This document shows positions 1 to 10,535 of a DNA stretch of 64,000 bases, piece after piece (positions within the stretch are counted from its first letter, which is position 1; each line of letters starts with the position of its first letter). The DNA is taken from assembly GCA_027924645.1 (NCBI GenBank), contig BSBN01001198.1, positions 682,001 through 746,000 of the forward strand, given 5' to 3'. This DNA is from Cunninghamia lanceolata. Lineage: Eukaryota; Streptophyta; Pinopsida; Cupressales; Cupressaceae. The notes under the pieces are model-generated. The model did not search any database. It was not told the DNA's origin and saw nothing but the letters and a program-made list of their open reading frames with translations. The position numbers were made by a program, and so were the translations under genes.

Positions 1-260
1 AGTGTTGAGGGTTCAGGGATAGGGTTTAGGGTTTAGGGATTAGAGTGAAGGGTTGAGGGATTAGGATTTGATGTTGAGGGTTGAGGGATTAGGGTTTGAC
101 GTTGAGAGTTGAATGTTGAGGTTTGAGGGTTGATGGTTTAGGGATAGGGTTGAGGGTCAAGGGATTAGGGTTAAAGTAGAGTGTCAAGGGTATAAGGATT
201 AGGGATAGGGTTGGAGGGTTTAGGGATAAGGGATTAGGGTATGAGTATGAGTATGAGTAT
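1..260. repeat. Degenerate telomere-like repeat
   Basis: The stretch is made of variants of the plant telomere unit TTTAGGG (GGGTTTAGGG, GGGATTAGGG, GTTGAGGG). No long perfect array remains. It ends in a short GAGTAT run near 240-260. It reads as an interstitial, decayed telomere-like block rather than a chromosome end, because transposon-like sequence follows directly. The long reading frame on the minus strand here is a by-product of the repeat. Confidence 0.7.
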
Positions 261-419
261 GCAAGACATGCCCATAGAGCTCGATGGTTGGATTTGCAAT
301 TCAAGTTATGCAAGGACACATTTTTAGTTGGTAGCATTATTTCAGTCGTCAACTTTGCAGAGAACTACAGTTTACAGCCACAGCGTGAGGTGTAATCACA
401 ATATTACGACTCCACATAG

Positions 420-1697
420 GTTTCTATATTTGTGAACATCGCATTCATTCATGCAAATGATAGTACAGAGGATGACAAAAAGATCATAAGGGAGTATAAT
501 TTCTATATTAGTGATGATCGCATGCATTCTACGAAGTTCGTGCAAGGTTGCTTTCAGGTGTTCTACAATGATTTGGCTAGAAGGGGCATATCGTTCAGTC
601 AACATATCATATGGTTGGATAACTGTGCGTCACAATTCAAGAACTTGCAGAATTTCTATTAGCTGAGCAAGAGGCATAATTTTACAGGTATTCAACATAT
701 GTGGAACTTTTGTGAGGCTAGGCATGGAAAGGGGGAGCATGATGGTGCAGGAGCATGTATCAAAAGAGCCATAGCACAAGAAGAGTTAAAGTATAAAGAC
801 AATGCAAAGTTGACAGATGTAAAATCGATCATCGAGTGGTGTAATACTTCCATGGGTCTAGGTAATGAAGGTAAGTCTTCAGTTCGTAGATTTTTTTGGT
901 TGATAGATGATACTAACATTGCACCATATGAGGATTGTTCTACACTAACAGGATCAAGTGAGATACACTTTCTTAGAAGCTCAATTGTAGGTTCATGGAG
1001 TATCCATACGCGAAAGATGTCATGCTTTTGTTCTTCCTGTACAATTCAAGCCTGGGATGAGTGTGAGTCAAAGGAGTGGGTTGACGAATGGTAGTTAAGT
1101 TATCTTAGCCCACTTGACACGTATCGACCCCTGACGACACTGGAACTAACACAGATGGAATCATCACTTGACTTTGACCACATATCAGATCTAGTTCAAC
1201 TAGGTAATATATTTATTTGCATAGTTTTTGAAATTCCTAATGTCATCTTACTTTGTAGTGATTTTGTAATGTTGACTAATTTCATCTAATTTGCTACACA
1301 TATCAATGTAGGGCATGTATATGTAGTTATTGCAGATGAAGATAACGAAGAGGGAACATATTATTACTTATGTCGTTGTGTTGAGGCCAAAAAGAAATTG
1401 GAGGCCCTAGTTACAGATGGAGAAAACATCGAATACCCTACAGGCTCAGTGGTTATTATTGGAACATGGCTTAGAAGGTACCCACATAAGAGTGTTAATG
1501 TTTGGCTGTTTTAGGACTTTGACACGCATCGAAAGATTCTTCATTACTCGAACCTTGTCGTGGCATCCAGTCTTCATTTGATACAGTATCGGGGTAGACC
1601 TTTGAACAAGACCTTGTGGAAGGTGCGTGAGTCTAACCATGAAGCAATACTTGACACAATAAAGAGTAGAGTAGACCCGAATGGTTCATTGGATTAA
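420..1697 (+). pseudogene. Transposase-like relic, HGKGxxDGxG type, one intron
   Basis: One frame runs from a possible splice acceptor at 419/420 to 1203, then resumes after a GT-AG intron (1204-1311, 108 nt) and ends with TAA at 1695-1697. Joining the exons keeps the frame. Visible motifs in order are WLDNCASQFKN, then FCEARHGKGEHDGAGA, then a Cys-rich SCFCSSC segment. I know this order from unnamed transposase-like proteins of invertebrates and some plants. In-frame stops are TAG at 660, 1092 and 1512, where Q or W is expected. The 5' part would lie upstream or outside the window. Catalytic residues cannot be assigned by eye. The family call is moderate; the coding relic and the intron are firm. 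Confidence 0.6.
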
Positions 1698-1963
1698 TTT
1701 GTAAGTATTCACATTGATTTTTTAAAGTCATGTTACATTGAGTTGTAAGAATGCACATTAATTTGTAAGGATTGTCTTTTTTTATTTGCTCCTGCATTTT
1801 TACACATATACATATTTTTACATCATGTTATGCTTCATGGGGTTAGACCTAAGTGATGGATGAAGTTGATCCTGAGAATAATGTATAAAATCTAGGTAAT
1901 GTATAAAATATAGGTGTCTCTAGGTGTATTGGTTTCTAACTAGATAATAGGTGTCTCTAATTG
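1698..1963. other. AT-rich spacer
   Basis: I see no coding pattern here. A short direct repetition of an AGGTGTCTCTA-like string occurs near 1911-1960, just before the tandem array. Confidence 0.4.
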
Positions 1964-4157
1964 TGTGTTTCACCCAAATATGCTAAAATAGTCCGAGCTA
2001 CATTGTACCGACGATATCCCTGAAGAGTCCAAAGTGCAAAAAGGCAGCAATCTTTGACGAGATGTTACTCTAAAATTGTGTCACTTAGAAACATTCCGTA
2101 TGAGGCAACACGATGACATAGAGTCCCTCTACAATAACCTCTCTCAATTTTTTATATCTCTGAGGTGTTTGCCCGTGGTGAAAGGTTTTCTGTTGCCCCA
2201 AAAATCGTCAGAAGGAGGTAGTGTAAAGTTGCAAAGGGGTGTAACTTTCGTCCTGCTCCTAATGCGACCAAGCTGACTGTTCCAACGCGTCCGGATGGGT
2301 ACATTTACACTAGGCATGGTCCTATTTTTTACCCAAACATGTTGAAACAGTTCGAGCTACATTGTACCGATGATATCCTTGAAGAGTCCAAAGTGTAAAA
2401 AGGCAGTAATCTTTAACGAGATGTTACTCAAAACCTGTGTCACTTAGAAACATTCCGTCTAAGGGAACATGATCATGTAGGGTTCCTCTATAATGAATTC
2501 TCTCAATTTTTATATCTCTGAGGCATTTGCCAGTGGTGAAAAGTTTTTTGCTGCCCCAAAAATCGTCAGAAGGAGGTAGTGTAAAGTTGCAAAGGGGTGT
2601 AACTTTCATCCTACTCCTGATGTGACCAAAATGACTATTCCAACGGGTCTGGATGGGTACATTTATGCTACGTATGGTCTTGTTTTTCACCCAAACATGC
2701 CGAAATAGTCCGAGCTACATTGTACCGACGATATCCCTGAAGAGTCCAAAGTGTAAAAAGACAACAATTTTTGACGAGATGTTACTCAGAAATCATGTCA
2801 CTTAGAGACATTCTGTCTAAGGCAACATGATCACATAGGGTCCCTCTACAATAACCTCTCTCAGTTTTTTATATCTTTGAGGCATTTACCCATGGTGAAA
2901 GGTTTTCTGCTGCCCCAAAATCGTTAGGAGGCAGTGTAAAGTTGCAAAGGGGTGTAACTTTCATCCTGCTCCTGATGTGACCAAACTGACTATTCCAACG
3001 CGTCTAGATGGGTACATTTACGCTAGGCATGGTCCTATTTTTCACCCAAACATGCTGAAACAGTTTGAGCTACATTGTACCGACGATATCCCTGAAGAGT
3101 CTAAAGTGCAAAAAGGTAGCAATCTTTGACAAGATGTTACTCAGAAACTATGTCACTTATAGACATTCTGTCTGAGGAAACATGATCAACTAGAGTCCCT
3201 CTACAATAACCTCTCTCATTTTTTTATATCTTTAAGGCATTTGCCCGTGGTGAAAGGTTTTTTGCTACTCCAAAAATTGTCAGAAAGAGGTAGTGTAAAG
3301 TTGCAAAGGGGTGTAACTTTCGTCTTGCTCCTGATGTGACCAACCTGACTGTTCCAACGCGTTCGGATGGGTATGTTTAGTCTAGGTATGGTCTTATTTT
3401 TCACCCAAACATGTCGAAACAGTCCGAGCTACATTGTACCGACGATATCCCTGAAGAGTCCAAAGTGGAAAAAGGAAGCAATCTTTGATGAGATGTTACT
3501 CAGAAACTGTATCACTTAGAGACATTTCATCTGAGGGAATACGATCACGTAGGGTCCCTCTACAATAACCTCTTTTAGTTTTTTATATTTTTGAGGCGTT
3601 TGCCTATGGTGAAAGGTTTTCTGCTGCCCCAAAAATTGTCAGAAGGAGGTAGTGTAAAGCTGCAAAGGGGTGTAACTTTCATCTTGCTCCTGATGCGACC
3701 AAATTGATTGGTCTAATGCATCCGGATGGGTACATTTAGGCTAGGCATGGTCCTTTTTTTCACCCAAACATGCTGAAACAGTCTAAGCTACATTGTACCG
3801 ACGATATCCTTGAAGTGTCCAAAGTGCAAAAAAGGCAGCAATCTTTGACGAGTTATTACTCAAAAACCGTGTCACTTAGATACATTCCGTCTGAGGCAAC
3901 ACAATCAAGTAGTTTCCTTCTACAATAATCTCTCTTAGTTTTTTATATCTCTGAGGCGTTTGCCCGTGGTGAAAGGTTTTCTGCTGCCCCAAAAATCGTT
4001 AGGAGGCAGTGTAAAGTTGCAAAGGGGTGTAACTTTCATTCTTCTCCTTGTGTGGCCAAACTAACAATTTCAACGCATCTGGATGGGTATGTTTAGGCTA
4101 GACATGGTCCTGTTTTTCACCCAAACATGCTGAAATAGTCCGAGCTACATTGTACTG
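1964..4157. repeat. Tandem repeat, about 358 bp unit, six copies
   Basis: The anchor GAGCTACATTGTACC recurs at about 1995, 2354, 2712, 3067, 3426, 3785 and 4142, with spacings of 355-359 bp. Each unit also carries TTTCACCCAAACATG, AAAGTTGCAAAGGGGTGTAAC and GATATCCCTGAAGAGTCCAAA. Copies differ by scattered substitutions and small indels. Frames on either strand are not conserved between units, so I treat it as non-coding. It ends abruptly just after the seventh anchor. Confidence 0.9.
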
Positions 4158-4323
4158 GTGAACTAATGACTTAAAGACCCTTTAGTAGGTTGATTTAAGT
4201 GATAGTAACTTGTGATTATAAGTCAATATTAAATTTAAACAAAAATGCACTTTATACACGATAGACAATTGAGGGTTTTAAAGTCTTAAGAAAGCTTGTG
4301 TCTTCTCTGACTTCTTATTGCAT

Positions 4324-4462
4324 GAACAAAACCACATCCACCATGAACATGAACCTTGCATCATATCAACCTTCCAAGATAGACCTTATCATGAAAACCA
4401 TATTCACAACAAAACCTTGCAAGAACAAAACCACATCCACCATGAACATGAACCTTGCATCA
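4324..4462. repeat. Short direct duplication of 40 bp
   Basis: A 40-bp stretch starting GAACAAAACCACATCC occurs at 4324-4363 and again at 4423-4462, 99 bp apart. The surrounding 4.3-4.6 kb is rich in CTTGCATCA and ATGAAC words. The small open frame over it (4298-4498) is probably a product of the repeat. Confidence 0.65.
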
Positions 4463-4599
4463 AATGAACCATGCTTGTCTTGTGCAACATCAACATGAAC
4501 CTTAACATCAATGACAAACAACTTTGACCCTTTGACTTCAATGACAACCTTGAACCTTGATTGTTGATGACTTATGGAAGCCTATAGCCCCAATGTTAT

Positions 4600-5262
4600 G
4601 TTGCATACTAAAATTAGGTAAGACTCAATGTACTCTCATAACCTCGCCTTATATGCAAGAGAAATTACATTTAATAACCACAATGGTTATCAGGTGCTCA
4701 TAAGCATATGATTTTGACTATCTTATTCAAAACAACAAACATACTCTTTGCATCCTAATATGGTATTATAACAAGAAATTAAGAAATATTTTCAATATAG
4801 CAACTCATAAAGAATATGGATCAGCATACTCATTTGAATATTTTCAATTGAGCAACTCATAAAGAATATGAATATTTTCTATTCAACATGATGATTCATT
4901 TTTATTTTAAATACAACATTTATCTTTTAGTTCCAGAATAAGGTTTAGGTGATATTTGAATAACAATAGCTAGCTTATTGGATCAACAAACATTCTATGT
5001 AATACATTTGGACTTTAAATATTTAAAGTAACCATCTACAAATATCCATTCAAACGTGGATTTATAATCCAAATATGGATGCCATCAATAAGAAAGATTT
5101 GTATTAACCAAATATCCATATAGGCATACATCAATATTTGTCAATATAAGTATAACATATATACAAAATAGCCATATAGGCATACAATGTCTCCTATATG
5201 CAATACAAAATATATATCCACAAATGCCATATAGGCATACAACAAAGGACCCTAATAAGTAT
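4600..5262. repeat. AT-rich region with CATATAGGCATACA repeats
   Basis: No gene is seen. The word CCATATAGGCATACA occurs at about 5116, 5172 and 5227, roughly 55 bp apart, among further TATCCATA words. It lies just beyond the stop of the minus-strand gene relic at 5263 and so would be its 3' flank. Confidence 0.5.
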
Positions 5263-8026
5263 TCATTCCCCTCTGTTGGGTGAAGGGAATAGATTATGAG
5301 CAGCCTTTGATCTTCGGGAGGATGGAGACATGTATGAGGGTGATCTACTATGAACCCGAGGGCTGCTCATCCTATTTAGTTCTTTGTGGGCCTGTAGTTG
5401 TTACAATAAAAAGTATAGACATTAATATATAGAAATTACATGTTATAAAAAATGAAACATTTAACAAAATAATCACTTACCGCTACCATATGATCTGCCT
5501 CCTCATTTGTCTTAGTAGCAGGATTAGGCTGTGGTGATGTCATGTCCTATAGAAACCATCCAGATAGAAATTAAACTTAAAATCAATAATCATTTGATTT
5601 TTCAAAAATAAACAACTATAACAATGAATGTAAATTGAAATTTACTAATCTGCCTCATACCCCCGTCAATGGCATGGAGCTATGAATCGCAGTGGACACA
5701 CCATGCTCAATTGCCCTATGAACTTCTAGAGGTGTCTCCGCAGCCTGCATCATCTGAAAATAAAACAACATTATTCAATTATGAAACTAGAATAGTGATG
5801 CAAGTCATGGTTCCTAACATACACACACGTTCATCTAAACATGGAAGTACACACAATAAAACACACTATGATATTCATTATCAACAATGCATCACTATGA
5901 TACAACTAGACACATAATACACATAATCACAATGAAGATTTTGCTCTCTTGGTGATATACTATAGCTCTTTCTTATAGACATAGGGATGGAAGAAATTGA
6001 GCCAATAGGATTGACATAAGTTTGTAGGGGAAAGGGTTAGTGTAGATTTGAAGATTTTGGTTAGGGGTGACTTGTTGCCCCCATAATTAATACCTAAAAC
6101 CTAGATGATGTTCGAGTCAATCATATGCTATATAAGATGTCATAGGTTGATGCCCTTGTCTGGTGTCATGTCCTGGGGTCTAATTGGTGGTAATTGGATG
6201 AGATTATTAGAGAGAATTTGTCAAAGAATAGTGTGGAGGGGATCAACAAGCTTTGGTAGACATGTATGGAAAATGTGGTAGCATAGACAAGGCAGTGAGC
6301 TATTTGAAAAGATGACTCAAAGAAAAGTGGTCTCAGGGCGATGTCCTTGTCTATGCATTTGCTTCTCATGGCATTCCATGAGAGCAAATTTATTTGAGCC
6401 ATTTTTTCAAATTTAACTATATTATAATTGAAATTTTGTCATCTATCAACATCTAGCTATTAGTTATGCAATGTTTAATAATGCTTTGAGTTTGAAAGAT
6501 GTGCAATGTAATGTAATCAATGATATGAATATAAAATACAAAAATTTAATAAGTACAATTCATTAGTTAAACTATTTATTTTATTACCTCAGTGAAGCTT
6601 TGAACTACACCACCATTGGCAGGTGTTGCCGTGAAATCTCCAAGATTAACCTATTCAACATCCAAAATCAAATATTAGAATACCATTCATATAATAATGC
6701 TATTCACATGTAATATTTATAATTGTTTACTAGTTACATACCCCAGCAGTAGATGTCGTAGTGTAAAATGTAGGTGGAGTATTGCTGAGAACTACATCAA
6801 TGCTATGACACTGAAATTTCATCAAAATCATCAAACTAAATTAGTTAATCTTGCATTTCAAAAATGAAATTTAATAAATTAAATTCAATGAACTTGCTAA
6901 TATTTACCTGAGTATCAAGGCCGAAAGTCTCACTTAGGAGGGTATTTGTCATCACCATCTGCTCAGCTGCAGATGTAGCCTATGCACCTACGTCCTAACT
7001 ATCCATGGGGTCATAACCACACGCTGACCTGCAAGTTTGACAAGTATGGGGTGGGACCCTACTCCTCGCACTATCTCCCAACCCACGCTGTGCTGCAGGA
7101 TTGGGATGCTCTATGATGCTCTGGGTCAAGGCACTAATGGACTGAAGTGTATCAACCTCAACACTCTCCTTCACAATGGAAGGGATAGACACATGCTCAT
7201 GGGCTGGTCTACTGATTACTTGTCTCACTGGCCGCTGTGGGTTAACACGTGCCCCTGGTCTATCTTGTGTTGACCCCCCACCTCTACCCTAGAAGTCCTG
7301 CATATCAAAATAGTTTGGCAGTTTATTGAGGACAAACTCGCAGTAGAGTTTCCTCAAAAAGTATTGCGGGACCTCATTATTATTGTATGGAGGATGGTCA
7401 AAAACCATCCACCACCTCTGCCCAAAATTGTCCCTTATCGCTTGGTTGTTGTACCAATGGATAGGGAAACTCTTGCATGTAATGGGTGGAGGTTGATTTG
7501 TTTGTGGGTTTGTGAAAATGGAACACAAGTCCAATTTTGTAATTTGTAACTTTTTCACATCTTCATATGATAACTTGTCTGCATAATACTCTCTAAACTC
7601 TCTCCTCTTATCTGACCAACTAGATATTTGCTTGCTAATTGAATCTACATTTGATAACATAGATTCAAGAGATTGAGCAAGCGTGGACCTATGCAAGGTT
7701 GAAGTTGAAGGATCTTTCAACCTTGCAATTATGTCTTCAATTTATTTTTGATTGTTTTCAATTTGCCCCATTAGATTTTCTTGTGTTCTAGGGGCATGTC
7801 GAGGAATGGATGGAGGAGTTCGTTGTTCGGGTTGTTCTTCAGCAGGTATTTCCTCTTCAAGATTTTGTGGATTCTGTGAATTTTGAGGAGGAGGTGCATT
7901 AACATTTCCTGACAATTAAGGAAATTTACATAAAAAATCAACTCAAACCTACCTATTTAGAAACAAATTCAAACAAAAAAATAAATAAAACTCACTCCTT
8001 TGGCCTGCTCGACGTCGTGGTAGCAT
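5263..8026 (-). pseudogene. Unrecognised seven-exon gene relic
   Basis: Reading on the minus strand, exons can be placed at 8026-7996, 7908-6908, 6810-6742, 6650-6588, 5753-5661, 5546-5481 and 5391-5263. All six introns start with GT and end with AG. Intron 1 is phase 1 and the rest are phase 0. The exons sum to 1452 nt, exactly 484 codons including a final TGA. The start ATG opens MLPRRRAGQR, followed by a Pro/Gln/Glu-rich stretch. The longest block (7720-7289) contains WYNNQAIRDNFGQRWWMVFD and YFLRKLYCEFVLNKLPNYFD. The C-terminus is Ser/Pro/Arg-rich. Four in-frame stops interrupt it: one TAA near 7740 and TAGs near 7290, 6990 and 6980, each a CAA or CAG one change away. I do not recognise the family. 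A second ORF of a DNA transposon is a guess from context. Confidence 0.65.
6245..6341 (+). pseudogene. PPR repeat fragment in an intron
   Basis: A short frame reads QALVDMYGKCGSIDKA and, after a one-base shift, ELFEKMTQRKVVS. This is the core of a plant PPR (pentatricopeptide, organelle RNA-binding) repeat. It lies in the longest intron (6587-5754) of the minus-strand relic, in opposite orientation, so it is an inserted shard and not part of that gene. Confidence 0.6.
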
Positions 8027-8189
8027 TTTGGCGATGAATCGGTGAGATTTTGGTGTCGAATTGGGTCTTTAAAAATGTGAGCGCGCTCCTTAGGGTTTGC
8101 AAGCCATGGGTGTAGAGAAAAAAAAGAAATCAAATGAGCAGAAATGTTCTTTTTTTTATATATATAATTAAACATAACTCACTCATGTT

Positions 8190-8282
8190 ATAACGCGAGC
8201 GCGTTATGGTTTGGTTTTGCGAAGCCTTAGGCTCGCCATTACCAAACCATAACGCGAGCACGTTATAACACGCTCGCGTTAT
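8190..8282. repeat. CpG-rich palindrome cluster
   Basis: Three 18-bp palindromic units of the type ATAACGCGAGCGCGTTAT lie at 8190-8207, 8249-8266 and 8265-8282. The first two belong to larger 26-bp inverted arms (8190-8215 and 8241-8266, 3 mismatches) that also share TGGTTTGGT and flank a 25-nt loop. The surrounding DNA is AT-rich and poor in CpG. The cluster lies 160-260 bp upstream of the ATG of the minus-strand relic. It could be a transposon end, a protein-binding array or a promoter element. Confidence 0.75.
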
Positions 8283-8339
8283 GTCTTAATTTTTTTTGAA
8301 AAAAATTTGGCCACTTTTTGGCCCCCCAAATTTTTGTAC

Positions 8340-8996
8340 TTACCCCCATAGCTGCCCAAAAAGGGATCAAGTAGTGACATTTTGAACACATCAACTAAAT
8401 AACACTTAGAAATGGATTAAGCAACAACACTTTGATAGGGATAAAATTCATACTACTTAGCGACCAAAAAAATAGAAGCACTTTTTGACAGAGGGAAGAT
8501 CACAAAGAGAAGAATATGAAACCATTGTGTATAGCATCTATGACCCTTGCCATGATGTCTTAATTCATTAATGGAGAAAAATACCAAATCACAATAGACT
8601 TTTTCTTGAAAAATCATAGAGAAATCTTTAATGCAATAGAATTTCTCCACAATATAGAATGTTTTCTCCCTTTAGAAAAATTAATTTACAATTATCCCTT
8701 GGCTCTGATATCATTGTGAGGTTAGGATTGAAAAAGAAAGTTGAACAAAATGGTAATGTTTTATTATATTGGAAATAAAGATTTACAAGTTTATTTATAG
8801 AGCAATGAAGAAGTTAAACTATCACAAATAAAACAAATTACCACTAAAAAAATGAATGTGTTAATCCATAGGATTAACCCATAAAGATTAATATTTACAA
8901 GTGGGACCTTACCCTTCACGGGTGGGGTCATGAATAAGAACCACATCAAAAGAAAATGATGATAACAAGTGCGGGCGACTCCATAATTGACATACA
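8340..8996 (-). mobile_element. Copia-type LTR with adjacent primer-binding site
   Basis: On the minus strand an LTR runs from 8996 (TGTATGTC) to 8715 (CCTCACA), giving TG...CA ends and about 282 bp. It is followed directly by TGATATCAGAGC (8713-8702), the initiator-Met tRNA primer site of Ty1/copia elements with one change. The internal DNA to the left (to about 8340) shows no clear gag. No matching 3' LTR is seen, so the element is truncated. Confidence 0.65.
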
Positions 8997-9306
8997 TGTT
9001 AAAACGTAATATATTGTGTTAAGTTGCTAATTTTTGACCTTTTTGAATAGTAAGGTGGCAATGAATATCAATGTTGATTTGGTGATTGACATTTTATTGT
9101 ATGAAACTTTTATGAATTATGTGGATTACTGTTGAGATGTGTGATTGACATGAACATGTATCGAAGAAGAAGAACTAGGTTTGGTTTGTGAAGCACGACA
9201 AACGTATAACCCAAAGTTGTGAAGTGAATAGTTGTTTAAATTAATTAATCAAGAAAACTAATTAATTAGAAGTAGAAATTAATTGTGCTTGCTTATTTAA
9301 TTGTTT

Positions 9307-10519
9307 GAAGTTTCTATTTGAGCCCCCCGATAATGGGTCGGAAGCTGTTTGATGTAATCATCTCTCACATTTAAAGAAGTGTAAGCAGTCATCAAAGCGA
9401 CAACTGGTGGTATGTGTGACAATTACTACATGGTAGGGTGACAGGGGATATGTTTGCTTCAAGAAAGGTCTGGCCATACATTCGTTTAATTTCCATATGT
9501 GCAGGTTGAGAGATCAATTAGTGGAGTTTTTGGGTGTGTGGCAATGGCAGAGTCTGCAGGGAAGCAAAGGGAGAAGGATACTGGGGAGTCGTCGAGGAAG
9601 TATAAGAAGAGGGTGTTGGGAGTGGACGCCACTATTGAATTTATCAATTTCATTGATCGGGAGATTAAAAGCCCCAACATGCGAAGGTGGATGACTAAGA
9701 TTTGGGATGTCTCCATGGAGCTCGATGGCAAGCCGGAGGTGGGATTAAGGAATGCCATGACTAAGTTTTTGCTTGATCCCTGGCATTCTCATGGCAGGTT
9801 GAAGGCATTTTATGCAGCTCAAGCTTTGTCCTGTGCCTCTCTCATGTTGGTGGCTATGTGTTCTTCCTTGATGCACGACGACATTGGGGATGTTGTTGAC
9901 CAGACAAATTCATTTTATGACTGTATTATGGCTCACCTTCATGTGGTAAAGAAGAGACAATAGTGCCTCCAATTAGCCGTCGAGGCAATTACAAAGCACC
10001 CAGTGTTGCAGTTGCCAGAGGAGGCAATTCCTACTTTTTCTAGATGCTGACTTGTCGGATGGGAGTCACGAAGATGGTGTTGACAAAGGTGGAGTAGAGT
10101 AAGAATCCTTGTGTTGAAACTGCAAATTTTGTTTGTTTTTCTAAATATGGCATAGTGTTAGAGTCACAAGTTTAATCTTTTGGGATGATATAACAATCCG
10201 GTGGTCAGGGGTAGGGGTTTGTCTAGGTAGGTAGATTTTGATTGTATGTATGTTTTCAAAGGAGGGCCTGCATAATTTGCCCTACCCCCACATACATTTG
10301 GTATACAGTTGTTTGGTAAGCAGTGACTCTCTAGGGGTATGGTGGTGACAATTTTTTGGCATTTTTGTTAGTATGGTAGCTTTTTGTATGGGATATATGT
10401 TATCAGTGATGATTATAATGGATGTAAAGAATTTCATACAGAGCTTGTCTCTAATTTTTTTTATGGTTCTTGGGCTATAATCTAGGTTATTTAAACAAAA
10501 AAAGAAGTTTCTATTTGAG
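9307..10519 (+). mobile_element. Non-autonomous retro-inserted element with 16-bp TSD
   Basis: The 16-bp sequence GAAGTTTCTATTTGAG occurs at 9307-9322 and again at 10504-10519. It flanks 9323-10503 exactly. The insert ends in an A-rich tail (AAACAAAAAAA). This is the hallmark of LINE-type target-primed insertion. The insert carries one ORF (9544-9963) and no reverse transcriptase. Confidence 0.85.
9544..9963 (+). CDS. Unrecognised ORF of the retro-inserted element
   Basis: I prefer the ATG at 9544 (context GCAATGGCA, opening MAESAGKQREKD) over the upstream ATG at 9499. The 139-residue product is basic at its N-terminus (SSRKYKKR). A mixed helical part includes EFINFIDREIKSPNMRRW and ends with KKRQ before TAG. 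The same frame stays open for about 30 more codons to a TGA near 10050, so the TAG may be a decayed CAG. No intron is seen. I do not recognise the family. The TSD shows that the ORF travelled as a processed RNA copy. Confidence 0.5.
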   Translation: MAESAGKQREKDTGESSRKYKKRVLGVDATIEFINFIDREIKSPNMRRWMTKIWDVSMELDGKPEVGLRNAMTKFLLDPWHSHGRLKAFYAAQALSCASLMLVAMCSSLMHDDIGDVVDQTNSFYDCIMAHLHVVKKRQ

Positions 10520-10535
10520 ATTAAATAGTTTTTAG

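Noticed and set aside
89..352. Minus frame rich in Pro, Ser and Leu
   Set aside because: By-product of the telomere-like repeat; periodic composition only.
6995..7273. Small frames on both strands
   Set aside because: They overlap exon 2 of the seven-exon relic in wrong frames; the relic's own frame crosses here with TAG stops.
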